A stretch of DNA of 32,748 nucleotides from Mesorhizobium sp. B2-4-3 (GCF_006442815.1 NZ_VFVL01000046.1:1-32748); one strand, 5' to 3'. Positions 23,501 to 32,685 are shown, numbered from the stretch's first letter. Program-made: numbers and translations. The notes: generated from the sequence alone by a model not told the origin.

Positions 23501-26500
23501 GGATTCCGCCGGCAGGCGCAGGAACGGATCGGGATAGATCAGGTAGCGCGCCAGCTTCTGCACATTGGCGGCGTCGGTGAGGCTGAGCCCCAGATGACGC
23601 GTCTGCACCTGGCTCCGCGTCCAGGCCAGCATGGCCTGGCGGGCGAAGCTCTCCTGATGGTCGAGGCGGGCGATCGCCTCGTCGAGCTCGGCGCGATTAG
23701 CGCCGACGGCGGTCCAGAAGGTCAGCGAGATCTTCTTGTTGGCCGGCACGCGCACCTGGCGGCGCAACGCCGCCACCGGGTCGAGCGTGAAGCCCTGGCT
23801 GCCCGAAAGCCTGACGCCGGGATCGAAGGCGACGGCATCGGCGATGGTGCGGCCACGGCCGATGAAGGCGCGCCGGTCGGTCTCGGCCTCGGCATCGCGC
23901 GACGGGCCCGACGGGTCGGTGACGAAATGCACCATGGTGAGGTCGGGGTCGTTCTTGTCGCGCTTGCGCCGCGTGGCGAAGATCGCGCCGTTGTTTGGCG
24001 CGATCTCGGTCTCGACGAACATCTTGGAGAACGCCGGATGCGCGTTGTCCGAGGCTTCGTTGCCCAGCACCAGCTCGGCGAAGGAGGTCACCTCGATATG
24101 CCTGTCGGCAACGCCGTCATTGTAAAGGGTGATGCGGCGGCCTTCGCCATTGCCCTCGGAAATGACGATGCATTCGACTTCGGAACGCAGCGAGCCCAAT
24201 GTCTTGGTGAAGCTCGCCTTGTCGTCGCCGAACAGCGTCTGGACGCGTTCGCCCTCGGCGCGCTTCGGTTCCGCCGTGGCCGACCACCAGTCACCCGTCG
24301 CGGTGTCGCGCAGGAAGATGTAGGAGCCGAGGCGGTCCTCGCTCGGATCCGGCTGCCAGCGGGTGACGGCAAGCTCGCCGAAGCGGCTGTAGCCGGAGCC
24401 GGTCGCGGTGACCATGACCGAATAGCGGCCGTTGGACATGACGTTGGTCGCCCGCAGCGCCTTGATCGGGTCGAGGACGACACGGCTGTCGGGGCTCTCG
24501 GTCTCGGTTTCGTCCTTGGAGCGCTCGTCCGCTTCCGTCCTGACGGTTGCGGTCGGAATGTCGCGCGGCGCCTTCTCCTGCAACAGAAGCTCGGCCGACT
24601 CGATCACCGGATCGCTGTGGAAACGCTCGCGCAGCCGGCCCTCGAAAATGGCGTCGGCTACGGCGGCGATCGACATGCCGGAATGGTGCGCCATGTAATT
24701 CTGCACCACCGCGTGGTCGGTGCCTTCGGGCACGCGCTGCGGCGTGAAATCGACCGCGTCGTAGAAGCCGTGGCGGCCAAGCGCGCCGATCGAGCGCAGC
24801 CGCTGCAGGTTCTGCACCGCCTCGCGGGGGCTGAACTGGGCCGCCAGGATCGTCGCATAGGGCGCGATCACGGTGTTCTGGCCAAGGCCGCGCTTCAAGC
24901 CGAGGCCGGGCACGCCGAAATTGGTGTATTGGTAGGTGAGCTCGCGGTCGCGGGCATTGTAGGCCGCTTCCGAAATGCCCCAGGGCACGTTCTTCGAACG
25001 CGCATACTGGATCTGGCGCTTGATGATGAGCTTGCTGGTCTGGTTGAGGATCGAGCCCTGCGGCTCCTTCATCACCAGCGGCGGCATCAGATACTCGAAC
25101 ATCGAGCCCGACCAGGACATCAGCGCGCCCTGGAAGCCGATCTCGACGATCGGCCGTCCGAGACGGAACCAATGCTCGGTCGGCAGGTCGCCCTTGGCGA
25201 TGGCGAACAGGCTGGTGAGCCGCGCCTCGGAGGCAAGCAGGTCGTAGCAGCTCTCGTCGAGCTGGCGGTCCTCGACCCGGAAGCCGATCGACAGCAGCTT
25301 GCGCTCCTGGCGCATCAGGAAGGAGAAATCCATCTCGAAGGCATAGCGGCGGCAGCGCTCGCGCAAGGCGAGCAGCTTGGCGCGCAGAGCGGCGACCGCG
25401 CTCTCGTCATTGTGCGAATCGTGCACATGCGCCTCGCAGGTCGCTTCCAGCCGTTCCGCCCAGTCGGCGATGACATCGCTCTTCGGCGAGGCCGCCTCGG
25501 TGTGGATGGCGGTGGCGAGCTTGCGGATCTCGCCAGCCAGCACGGCAAGGTTGATGGTGCGGATCGACGCCATCTCAGGCTGCGCCTTGATGGTCGCCAC
25601 CGCGCGGCGCATCCCGTCGAGACGGTCGGCCAGGCGCTGGCGCAGCGGCCGCAGTTGCCGGCGGTCGTCCGGCAATTCGTCCAGGCTCTCGTCGAGAATG
25701 GTGACGGTGTCGATGATGCCTTCGAAATCGCCCTGCAGGTGCACCGACGGCGCTTCGGCCCATTCGGCGCAAGAGGCGGCCACGGCGACCAGATGTCCAG
25801 CGAGATTGCCGCTGTCGACCGCGGAGATGTAGAGCGGATAGAGCGGCTTCAGCGTCGTCGTGTCGTACCAGTTGTAGAGATGGCCGCGATCGCGCGGCAT
25901 GTTCTCGATGGTCGTCATCGTGGCGTCGATGCGGGTGATGGCGTCCGACAGGCTGATCCAGCCGAAATCGCGCGCCGAAACCACCGAAAGCAGATAGACG
26001 CCGATATTGGTCGGCGAGGTGCGCGGCGCCACAACCGGCGCCGGGCTTTCCTGGAAATTGTCCGGCGGCAGATGATGCTGCTCGGCGGTCACGAAGGTCT
26101 CGAAATAGTGCCAGGTGCGGCGCGCGAAGGTGCGCAGCGCGTGGATGTCGGCGCTCGATATGCGCAGCCTGTCCTCGGTCTCGGCTGAGCGGCTGATCCA
26201 GCAGGCGACGGCGGGCGAAGCGATCCAGAAGATGGCGAAGAAGAAAGCGACGAAGGCGCCGGTGGAATCGGCCAGCACCGGAATCGCCAGGCCGACGACG
26301 CCGATGATCACCGCGCCGTACATCATGCCGTAATAGGCGCCGAGATCGTTGCCGCCCTTGGCGGCTTGCGAGGCGGTGCGCCATTCCAGAAGATTTTGCC
26401 GGCTGACGAAGAGCCGGTAGATGGTGCGGATGATAGCGTCGCCCATCATCCAGGCGAGATGCGCCATCAGAAGCACTTTCAGCGCCACAAGCGCGGTGCC

Positions 26501-29152
26501 GAAGACGGTGTCGCGGGCCAAGGCGGAGAAATGGCCGCGCGGCGTCTGGTCGCCGCTCTTCGGCAGGATGCCGTTCACGATGTCGAAGGTCGGCGCCATG
26601 AACAGGCTGAGGATCATAAGAGCCTGCCACTGCGCCGCCTGGGTGAAGGGCAGCAGCGTCCAGCCGGCGATACAGGCCATCACCCAGAAGATCGGGGTGA
26701 CTGAGCGGCGCAGATTATCGACCATCTTCCAGCGCGACAGCGCAGGCACGCCGGAGCGCGGGTCGAAGATGTAGCCGAGCAGCTGCCAGTCGCCGCGCGC
26801 CCAGCGATGGTGGCGCGAGGCGTCGACCGAGTAGCGGGTCGGATAGTCCTCGACCAGCTCCACATCCGTCACCAGCGCGGCCCGCGCGAGCGCGCCTTCG
26901 AGCAGATCGTGGCTGAGGATGGTGTTTTCGTCGATGCGGCCCTTCAAAGCCGCTTCGAAGGCGTCGACATGGTAGAGGCCCTTGCCGGTGAAGGAGCCGT
27001 CGCCGAAGACGTCCTGGTAGAGGTCGGAGACCGCGAAGACATAGGGGTCGAGGCCGCGATTGGCCGAGAAGACGCGCTGGAAGAAGGAAGCGTCGTCGCC
27101 GCTGGTGAGCGAGGCGGTGATGCGCGGCTGCAGGATGGTGTAGCCGGCGCTGACGATGCGCTTGACCGGATCGAAATGCGGGCGGTTGAGCGGGTGGGCA
27201 AGCTTGCCTACCAGGTCCGAAACCGCGTCGCGCGTGGTGCGCGTGTCGGCGTCGAGCGTCATCACATAGACGACCTTTTCCGGCAGCGGCACGTCGAGCG
27301 GCAGGAAGGTGGTGTCGCTGTCGCCGCGCAGCAGGAGGTTCAGCTCATGCAGCTTGCCGCGCTTGCGCTCCCAGCCCATCCAGCAGCCCTGCGCCTGGTT
27401 GTAGAGCCGGCGCCGATGCAGGAGATAGAAGCGCGGCGAGCCTTCGGACGGATAGCGGGCGTTGAGCCTGGCGATCTCGTCGCGGGCATATTGCAGGATC
27501 TCGATGTCGGCGGCGTCGATCTCGGTCTTGGAATCCGGCCAGTCGGACAACAGGGCGAAGTGGATCTCCTCGGCCGTGTTGGCGAGGTGATGCACCTCGA
27601 TGTTGCGGATATTTTCCTCGACGTCGTCGCGCGAGCCGATCAGCGAAGGCACCACGACCAGGGTGCGCGATTCAGCCGGGATGCCGTGCTTGTTGTAATC
27701 GTAGCCGACAAGCCTGGTCGGTTTCAGGAACAGAGCCACCACGGTGTTGAAGAAAGCTAAAGCGCCTTCGCTTGCCGGCACCGCGAACAGCGCCAGCATC
27801 AGCGTGATCGATTCCACCGACAGGCCGAGATTGGCGAGCGCCCTGCCCGACAGCACGAGCAGCAGCGCCGTCAAAAGGAAGACCGGCACGACGATGCCCA
27901 GCCAGCCGGCGCTGGCAAAGCCGCGCTTGAAGGTCACATAGAAAGGCGGCCGGTAGCCGATCGCCTTTTCCAGTTCCTGGCGGCGCGGGCCAACCAGGAA
28001 GAAGCCGACATCGGTATGCACGTCGGGGTCGGCGGTTTCGGGCACGCCGGACGCGTCGGTGACGCCGGGTGTGTGGCCGGCAAGCTCGATCGCCTTTTCG
28101 GCCACCCGGTATTCGGACAGAGCCGAGCGGCGCGCCAGTTGCTCGATCGCTGTGCGGTACTGGTCGCGCGAGAAGAAGTCGAGGTCGGCGAAATCGGTCT
28201 TCTCGCGCAGCAGCGTGTCGATACGGCTGACGCCCTCGAACCAGACCGTCCAGTCGACGTCGTTGATGAGGCGCAGGCCGCGGATGATGTTGCCGGTCGT
28301 GACGTTGCCGCCGGAGAGCGTCTGATGCTCGGAGATGATGATCTCCTCGGCGTCGGAGCCGGTCTTTTCGAGCTCGCCTTCCAGCCATTCCAGCGCGCGG
28401 CCGGCGTTCTGCGACCCGTCGCGCAAGCGGTAGAGCAGCTGGGTGGCGAAGGTGGTGTCCTGCGCATGCGTGCCGTAGTTGGACAGGATCCTCGTGCGGT
28501 CGGCATTGTCGTCGGTCGCCAGAACGCGATCGGCGACCTCGTTGGCGATGTGGCGCATCTGCCTGGTGCGATCGACGCGCACGGCGATGCGGCGCAGGTT
28601 CTCGATCAGCACGAAGCGCAGCAGCGACGGCAGCGCCCAGAGTTCGCCGATCTTCATCGGCTCGACCGACTGGAAGCCCTCGACGATCGCCTTGAACATA
28701 TTGGCCGAGACGGAGCTGTCGGAATGCTCGACATAGCTCCAGGCAACGACGAAGGCGCGCGGCAGCACCGTGCCGTCGCCGAGTGTCAGCGTCGGCAACT
28801 GGCGATAGAAGCGGCGCGGCAGGTCGCGCTTGACCTGGAAGATTGTCTCCTCGACCAGGTAGTTGTTGTCGAGCAGCCATTGCGCGGCCGGCGTGATGGT
28901 CTCGCCCTTGGCCTGGGCGGCGTTGGTCGAGCGGTAGACTTCGAGGATCTTCTTGGCGCTGTCGCGGATGCGGGCCTGGAACTCGAACGGAGCGAGCCCG
29001 AACAATTCCTTGACTTCGCCCTTGGCGAGCGCGACGCCCAAGGCGCGCAGCCGGTCCTCAGGCAGGAAATTGGAGCGTATCGGCGCATCCGTCACCGCCG
29101 GGAAGCCGGCGCTTGTCTGTTCGATCTTGTTCGGGTTCGTCTGAATGTTCAT
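20573..29152 (-). CDS. ndvB: Cyclic beta-1,2-glucan synthase
   Basis: A 2859-residue membrane enzyme, the usual size for NdvB/ChvB/Cgs. It starts with a soluble region to about 410 and membrane helices near 415-475, followed by the GT84 glycosyltransferase domain: D634-A-D636 in MTLDADTRTT, GDGSFTGKGLYHVDAF, SHDLLEG with D749, and HRWARGDWQ with R783-W784. More helices follow at about 820-985. A region at about 1015-1500 holds SPTNIGVYLLS, HLYNWYDT and SAVDSGNLAGHL. Two carbohydrate-binding beta domains come near 1575-1720 and 2075-2340. The last part is a GH94 phosphorylase-like domain with DWNDGMNRVG at 2542-2551, likely general acid D2545. The enzyme initiates, elongates and cyclises glucan from UDP-glucose, and the GH94 part controls chain length. 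ATG 29152 has GGAA seven bases upstream. ndvA follows on the same strand. Confidence 0.97.
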   Translation of the reverse strand: MNIQTNPNKIEQTSAGFPAVTDAPIRSNFLPEDRLRALGVALAKGEVKELFGLAPFEFQARIRDSAKKILEVYRSTNAAQAKGETITPAAQWLLDNNYLVEETIFQVKRDLPRRFYRQLPTLTLGDGTVLPRAFVVAWSYVEHSDSSVSANMFKAIVEGFQSVEPMKIGELWALPSLLRFVLIENLRRIAVRVDRTRQMRHIANEVADRVLATDDNADRTRILSNYGTHAQDTTFATQLLYRLRDGSQNAGRALEWLEGELEKTGSDAEEIIISEHQTLSGGNVTTGNIIRGLRLINDVDWTVWFEGVSRIDTLLREKTDFADLDFFSRDQYRTAIEQLARRSALSEYRVAEKAIELAGHTPGVTDASGVPETADPDVHTDVGFFLVGPRRQELEKAIGYRPPFYVTFKRGFASAGWLGIVVPVFLLTALLLVLSGRALANLGLSVESITLMLALFAVPASEGALAFFNTVVALFLKPTRLVGYDYNKHGIPAESRTLVVVPSLIGSRDDVEENIRNIEVHHLANTAEEIHFALLSDWPDSKTEIDAADIEILQYARDEIARLNARYPSEGSPRFYLLHRRRLYNQAQGCWMGWERKRGKLHELNLLLRGDSDTTFLPLDVPLPEKVVYVMTLDADTRTTRDAVSDLVGKLAHPLNRPHFDPVKRIVSAGYTILQPRITASLTSGDDASFFQRVFSANRGLDPYVFAVSDLYQDVFGDGSFTGKGLYHVDAFEAALKGRIDENTILSHDLLEGALARAALVTDVELVEDYPTRYSVDASRHHRWARGDWQLLGYIFDPRSGVPALSRWKMVDNLRRSVTPIFWVMACIAGWTLLPFTQAAQWQALMILSLFMAPTFDIVNGILPKSGDQTPRGHFSALARDTVFGTALVALKVLLMAHLAWMMGDAIIRTIYRLFVSRQNLLEWRTASQAAKGGNDLGAYYGMMYGAVIIGVVGLAIPVLADSTGAFVAFFFAIFWIASPAVACWISRSAETEDRLRISSADIHALRTFARRTWHYFETFVTAEQHHLPPDNFQESPAPVVAPRTSPTNIGVYLLSVVSARDFGWISLSDAITRIDATMTTIENMPRDRGHLYNWYDTTTLKPLYPLYISAVDSGNLAGHLVAVAASCAEWAEAPSVHLQGDFEGIIDTVTILDESLDELPDDRRQLRPLRQRLADRLDGMRRAVATIKAQPEMASIRTINLAVLAGEIRKLATAIHTEAASPKSDVIADWAERLEATCEAHVHDSHNDESAVAALRAKLLALRERCRRYAFEMDFSFLMRQERKLLSIGFRVEDRQLDESCYDLLASEARLTSLFAIAKGDLPTEHWFRLGRPIVEIGFQGALMSWSGSMFEYLMPPLVMKEPQGSILNQTSKLIIKRQIQYARSKNVPWGISEAAYNARDRELTYQYTNFGVPGLGLKRGLGQNTVIAPYATILAAQFSPREAVQNLQRLRSIGALGRHGFYDAVDFTPQRVPEGTDHAVVQNYMAHHSGMSIAAVADAIFEGRLRERFHSDPVIESAELLLQEKAPRDIPTATVRTEADERSKDETETESPDSRVVLDPIKALRATNVMSNGRYSVMVTATGSGYSRFGELAVTRWQPDPSEDRLGSYIFLRDTATGDWWSATAEPKRAEGERVQTLFGDDKASFTKTLGSLRSEVECIVISEGNGEGRRITLYNDGVADRHIEVTSFAELVLGNEASDNAHPAFSKMFVETEIAPNNGAIFATRRKRDKNDPDLTMVHFVTDPSGPSRDAEAETDRRAFIGRGRTIADAVAFDPGVRLSGSQGFTLDPVAALRRQVRVPANKKISLTFWTAVGANRAELDEAIARLDHQESFARQAMLAWTRSQVQTRHLGLSLTDAANVQKLARYLIYPDPFLRLPAESIASGLGRQSSLWPTSISGDFPIFLVRIGDVADLEIVAQALRFQEYMRARGMMIDFVVVNEQASSYVQDLQRAVETLCENSRLRGRELGPRQHIFAVRRDLMDEPTYKTLLSVARVVLHTRNGTIFDQLERAETAALQARDALLQAEGGSPREPVPPLPLPVPASQGGSDIAADGSGLSLWNGFGGFDGDGRHYVTRLTGRRSTPQPWINVISNASFGFHVSAEGAGFTWSRNSRDYQLTPWSNDPVSNRPGEGFYVFDHASGKAFSPMAATVRDPSMTYETWHGQGFSTFRSKRGPLSMDLTQVVDPVDPVKITRLRIQNSGSVPARLRVYAYAEWVLGGHRSRTAATIVPSRDAATGALLAQNPYGLDFGERMAFLAASHPVHSVTADRSEFVGRHGTTEYPQAVLGGLALSGRIEAGDDPCAVVASDIDIPAGGDVTLLWLLGDAATPAEASALVQTHRGKDFDQRLADNEKAWRSFLDTIQVETPDEAMNAMVNHWLPYQAVACRIRARSAFYQASGAFGFRDQLQDTLALLAHDPKLARNQILNAARRQFPEGDVQHWWLPRTDAGVRTLISDDVVWLAHATARYIEVTGDAAILKEQLPFIDGQQLGEDEHDAFFTPEITKNTAPLYDHCARALDLAIKRSSPAGLPLILGGDWNDGMNRVGEGGKGESVWLGWFLLKTLTDFAPVAKGQGDAKRAQAWVRHADALKRALESTAWDGQWYRRGSFDDGTPLGSHNSHECKIDSIAQSWSVLSGEGDPARSTTAMEQATEMLVDDDLKIVKLFTPPFSKSEHDPGYIKSYPPGVRENGGQYTHAATWFVIALAEMGRTDEAYRCFSMLNPVNHASDEAAAEHYRVEPYVVAADIYAGEGKGGRGGWTWYTGSAGWLYRAAVEGILGIERRGKEITFRPKLPAHWDGYAATLKMFDGEIKLRVIRDKKAKSISLEVDGSKKKSASFEPKAGGKAEVVVRIPA

Positions 29153-29274
29153 TGAAAATTCCGTAAGCGGGGGCGCAATGCGGCGTCACCGCCACGGCAA
29201 TGCCCCTAAAACCGGTTCAATTGCAATTGGTTGCATGACTGGTTAGCCGAAAGTTTGTTTTGCGCACCACAACA

Positions 29275-29312
29275 GGGGCGTGCCCTTTCGACAGCTCGTG
29301 GGCGAACGCCCC
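29275..29312. other. Interrupted GC hairpin between hutD and ndvB
   Basis: GGGGCGT (29275-29281) pairs with ACGCCCC (29306-29312), and GCCC (29282-29285) with GGGC (29300-29303), leaving a 14-base loop. It lies about 110 bases past the hutD stop and 122 bases before the ndvB start, with no T-run, so it may be a weak hut terminator or a structured part of the ndvB leader. Nearby are the palindromes AACCGGTT (29210-29217) and CAATTGCAATTG (29218-29229), possible protein-binding sites for ndvB. The rest of the 270-base gap shows nothing recognisable. Confidence 0.4.
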
Positions 29313-29422
29313 TCGCTCTCCGCCCCCGGTTGGATCAGGGCAAGGATTCAGGCTTTTTCGTGATACATGCAAGGGGCCGGGCGATAATTCACCCAAGCCG
29401 CGATCATGTTTGGCAACAACCG

Positions 29423-30010
29423 TTAACGGTTGGCGGCGAGGCGATGGAGCTCGATCACGAAAAGCCGGCCCTGCCCATTGGGCTGAAGCCGCAATTCCGG
29501 GCTGTCGCGATCGAGGATCAGCGTGTCGAGCGGTCCCAGGCTCGGCGCATCGTCCGTGAAGAGCATGAAGCCTCCGCCGACGGCCAGAATCAGCGTCGTG
29601 TCGGCGCATGGCGCGAAGCGAATCTCGCTGGCAAGCGGCCGACACTCGACCTTATGGGCCATGCGGCCACGGCGGGTCATGACGTTGAGATCGGCGATCG
29701 GACCGCCAATCAGCGCCGCCCCGGTCGGCACGTCGCCCGGAAAGGCAAGCGGCACTGAAGCCGTGGTCAGCCGCGCCGGCGGTTGGCCGGCGATGTCGAG
29801 GGTAATCCCCTCGCCCTCCAGCACCGACAATGTGCGGTCGATGCCGGCGAAGCTGGAGAACGGCCCGCTGGTCTCGACGCGGGCCATCGAGACGCGCCAG
29901 TCGAAATGGTCGAGCCCGGCGCCGTCAGGCGAGACTGCGATTTCAGTCGTCGTGCCGCCGCCATTCTTCCATGGCATAACGCGGTAGCCGGCGGCTCGAA
30001 GGATGCGCAT
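29423..30010 (-). CDS. hutD: HutD-family protein, cupin-like accessory of histidine utilisation
   Basis: A 195-residue protein with the typical HutD opening, MRILRAAGYRVMPWKNGGGT then TTEIAV, followed by FDWRVSMARVETSGPFSSFA and a two-cupin beta fold. HutD is found in hut operons of proteobacteria and has been proposed to limit urocanate or hut activity; it has no settled enzymatic function. The ATG at 30010 is four bases after the hutU stop and matches the family start. The ribosome site is weak, which fits translational coupling to hutU. It is the last gene of the hut cluster here. Confidence 0.93.
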   Translation of the reverse strand: MRILRAAGYRVMPWKNGGGTTTEIAVSPDGAGLDHFDWRVSMARVETSGPFSSFAGIDRTLSVLEGEGITLDIAGQPPARLTTASVPLAFPGDVPTGAALIGGPIADLNVMTRRGRMAHKVECRPLASEIRFAPCADTTLILAVGGGFMLFTDDAPSLGPLDTLILDRDSPELRLQPNGQGRLFVIELHRLAANR

Positions 30011-30014
30011 CGCT

Positions 30015-31685
30015 TTAGCCCAGGATGCCCGGCAGGTTGAGCTGGTGCTCCTTGGCGCACTCAATAGCGATGTCGTAGCCGGCATCGGCATGACGCATGA
30101 CGCCGGTCGCCGGGTCGTTCCACAGCACGCGCTCCAGGCGCTTGGCGGCATCCGCCGTGCCGTCGGCGACAATCACCATGCCGGCATGCTGCGAGAACCC
30201 CATGCCGACGCCGCCGCCATGGTGCAGCGACACCCAGATTGCGCCCGACGCGGTGTTGAGCAGCGCGTTGAGCAGCGGCCAGTCGGAAACGGCGTCGGAG
30301 CCGTCCTTCATCGCTTCGGTCTCGCGGTTCGGCGAGGCGACGGAGCCGGAATCGAGATGGTCGCGGCCAATGACGACCGGCGCCTTGAGCTCGCCCTTGG
30401 CCACCATCTCGTTGAAGGCGAGGCCGAGCCGGTGGCGGTCGCCGAGGCCGACCCAGCAGATGCGCGCTGGCAGGCCCTGGAAGGAGATGCGCTCGCGCGC
30501 CATGTCCAGCCAATTGTGCAGATGCGTGTTGCCGGGGGTGAGCTCGCGCACCTTGGCGTCGGTCTTGTAGATGTCTTCCGGATCGCCGGAGAGTGCCGCC
30601 CAACGGAACGGCCCGATGCCGCGGCAGAACAGCGGCCGGATATAGGCCGGCACGAAGCCCGGGAAAGCAAATGCGTTCTCGAAGCCCTCGTCCTTGGCGA
30701 CCTGGCGGATGTTGTTGCCGTAGTCGAGCGTCGGCACGCCGGCATTCCAGAACGCCACCATCGCCTCGACATGCTCGCGCATCGACGCGCGGGCGGCCTT
30801 CTCGACGGCCTTCGGATCGCTGACGCGCTTCTCGCGCCATTCGGCCATCGTCCAGCCCTTGGGCAGATAGCCGTTGATGGGGTCATGCGCCGAGGTCTGG
30901 TCGGTGACCATATCGGGGCGGATGCCGCGCCTGAACATCTCCGGCACGATCTCGGCGGCGTTGCCGAGCAGGCCGACGGACTTCGCCTCGCCGGCCTTGG
31001 TCCAGCGATCGATCATGTCCATGGCTTCGTCGAGCGTCTCGGCCTTCTCGTCCAGATAGCGGGTGCGCAGGCGGAAATCGATCGAGTCGGGGTTGCATTC
31101 GATGGCCAGGCATGAGGCGCCCGCCATGACGGCGGCCAGAGGCTGGGCGCCGCCCATGCCGCCGAGGCCGCCGGTCAGGATCCACTTGCCCCTGAGGTTG
31201 CCATTGTAGTGCTGGCGGCCGGCCTCGACGAAGGTCTCGTAGGTGCCCTGCACGATGCCTTGCGTGCCGATATAGATCCAGGAGCCGGCCGTCATCTGGC
31301 CGTACATCATCAGGCCCTTCCTATCGAGCTCGTTGAACTTCTCCCAGGTTGCCCAGTGCGGCACGATGTTGGAGTTGGCGATGAGCACGCGCGGCGCATT
31401 GGAATGGGTCTTGAAGACGCCGACCGGCTTGCCGGACTGCACCAGCAGCGTCTCGTCCTCGCCAAGCGTCTTCAGCGACGCGACGATGCGGTCGAAATCG
31501 TTCCAGGTGCGCGCCGCCCGGCCGATGCCGCCATAGACGACCAGCTCGTTGGGATTCTCGGCGACCTCCGGATCGAGGTTGTTCATCAGCATGCGCAGCG
31601 GCGCCTCGGTCGTCCAGTAGCGCGCGTTGAGCTTGTCGCCGCGGGGGCTGCGCACTTCACGGATGTTGTGACGGGGATCGTTCAT
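30015..31685 (-). CDS. hutU: Urocanate hydratase
   Basis: A 556-residue enzyme, the normal length for urocanase. It holds the NAD-binding glycine-rich stretch GGLGGMGGAQPLAAVMAG, the conserved GIGPFRWAALSGDPEDIYKT, and C410 in ARICWVGLGDRHRLG, the same number as the NAD-contacting cysteine of Pseudomonas putida urocanase as I recall it. It converts urocanate to 4-imidazolone-5-propanoate in the second step of histidine breakdown. Two adjacent ATGs occur at 31688 and 31685; the second is better placed after AAAGGGA and gives MNDPRHN, the usual beginning. It lies 28 bases after hutG and immediately before hutD. Confidence 0.98.
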   Translation of the reverse strand: MNDPRHNIREVRSPRGDKLNARYWTTEAPLRMLMNNLDPEVAENPNELVVYGGIGRAARTWNDFDRIVASLKTLGEDETLLVQSGKPVGVFKTHSNAPRVLIANSNIVPHWATWEKFNELDRKGLMMYGQMTAGSWIYIGTQGIVQGTYETFVEAGRQHYNGNLRGKWILTGGLGGMGGAQPLAAVMAGASCLAIECNPDSIDFRLRTRYLDEKAETLDEAMDMIDRWTKAGEAKSVGLLGNAAEIVPEMFRRGIRPDMVTDQTSAHDPINGYLPKGWTMAEWREKRVSDPKAVEKAARASMREHVEAMVAFWNAGVPTLDYGNNIRQVAKDEGFENAFAFPGFVPAYIRPLFCRGIGPFRWAALSGDPEDIYKTDAKVRELTPGNTHLHNWLDMARERISFQGLPARICWVGLGDRHRLGLAFNEMVAKGELKAPVVIGRDHLDSGSVASPNRETEAMKDGSDAVSDWPLLNALLNTASGAIWVSLHHGGGVGMGFSQHAGMVIVADGTADAAKRLERVLWNDPATGVMRHADAGYDIAIECAKEHQLNLPGILG

Positions 31686-31713
31686 CATTGTCCCTTTCGA
31701 GTAAGGCGGCGCC

Positions 31714-32532
31714 TCAGCGCCCGGCCCATTCAATGGCGGTTTCGAGGATGGTTTTCAGCGTGGCGCGGATCGGCGCGGCATAGCTTGCGTCGTAAGGCGC
31801 CGGCCAGTTCTCCGGCGTGCCCTTCCCGTCCGGCTCGCGCATATAGCCGCGGTTGGAGAGCTCCATCTGCAGCGCGTGCACGCCATTTTCAGGCCGGCCG
31901 AACCTTCTGGTGATCCAGCCACCCTTGAAACGGCCGTTGACCACCCAGGTCTCGCCGGTCGCGGCCAGGATAGCGGCAACCTTTTGCTGCAGCGCCGGAT
32001 CGGTGCTCTTGCCGTCATTGGTGCCGAGGTTGAAGACCGGCAGCGTGCCTTCGAACAGCCGCGGCAGCACCGAGCGGATCGAATGGCAGTCGTAGAGCAC
32101 GATCTTGTCGTGCATGCCGCGCAGCCGGTCGATCTCGGCCTGCAGGGCGGCGTGATACGGCGTGAAATAGGTCTCGCGGCGCTGGTCGATCTCGGCCGGC
32201 GTCGGCTCCTCGCCCATGCGGTAGAGCGGATCGCCGTCGAAAGTGTCCGTCGGGCAAAGGGTGGTCGTCGCCTGACCCGGATAGAGCGAGACGCCCGACG
32301 GATCGCGGTTGACGTCGATGACGGTGCGCGAGATCGCGGTATGCACGATGGTAGCGCCGAGATCGGTCGCAAAGTCATAGAGCTTGTCGATCCACCAATC
32401 GCAGTCGCGCTGGCCGAGCCACGTCGAGACCAGCCGGTTGTCGAGGCCGGCAAGATCGAGGCCGGTGTGCGGGATGGAGACCAGCAGGGGGGCCGTGCCG
32501 CGGGTGACGGTGAGCCAGGAGGGGGAAGTCAT
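31714..32532 (-). CDS. hutG: N-formylglutamate amidohydrolase (deformylase)
   Basis: A 272-residue metal-dependent hydrolase of the N-formylglutamate amidohydrolase family. It opens with APLLVSIPHTG, has SRTVIDVNRDPSG near 68-80 and IVLYDCHSIRSVLP near 145-158, and HALQMELSNRGYMREP near 217-232; the His and Glu residues in these motifs are the probable metal and catalytic ligands. It cleaves N-formyl-L-glutamate to glutamate and formate, the last step of the five-step histidine pathway, implying that hutF is used rather than the four-step HutG-formiminoglutamase route. The ATG at 32532 follows GGGGAGA at six bases. It heads the visible hut genes; a family A repeat and an IS-like end lie directly upstream. 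Confidence 0.95.
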   Translation of the reverse strand: MTSPSWLTVTRGTAPLLVSIPHTGLDLAGLDNRLVSTWLGQRDCDWWIDKLYDFATDLGATIVHTAISRTVIDVNRDPSGVSLYPGQATTTLCPTDTFDGDPLYRMGEEPTPAEIDQRRETYFTPYHAALQAEIDRLRGMHDKIVLYDCHSIRSVLPRLFEGTLPVFNLGTNDGKSTDPALQQKVAAILAATGETWVVNGRFKGGWITRRFGRPENGVHALQMELSNRGYMREPDGKGTPENWPAPYDASYAAPIRATLKTILETAIEWAGR

Positions 32533-32560
32533 GAGAAATCTCCCCGCGCTGGCACTCTAC

Positions 32561-32685
32561 GGCGCCCCCCTCTGCCCTGCCGGGCATCTCCCCCACGAGG
32601 GGGGAGATTGGCGGCTTCGGCGCCTCGCTCGATCCTGCGACGTCGGAGATTGGCGAAATCGACGGCGACGGCTGATCTCCCCCCT
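32561..32685. repeat. Palindromic intergenic element, family A, copy 4 (right arm broken)
   Basis: A full left arm (ggcgcccccctctgccctgc, then cgggcatctcccccacgagg and ggggagatt) is followed by the spacer with cttcggcgcctcgctcgatc and ttggcgaaat, then the beginning of the right arm, gctgatctcccccct. At 32685 the match to copy 1 stops abruptly in mid-arm, and unrelated sequence begins. It occupies the upstream region of hutG. Confidence 0.85.

Noticed and set aside
20750..26188. A plus-strand open frame of 1812 codons antisense to ndvB
   Set aside because: Its translation is rich in Arg, Ala, Gly and His with no domain motifs, and the minus strand encodes a recognisable synthase throughout. 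It is a by-product of high GC and codon bias.
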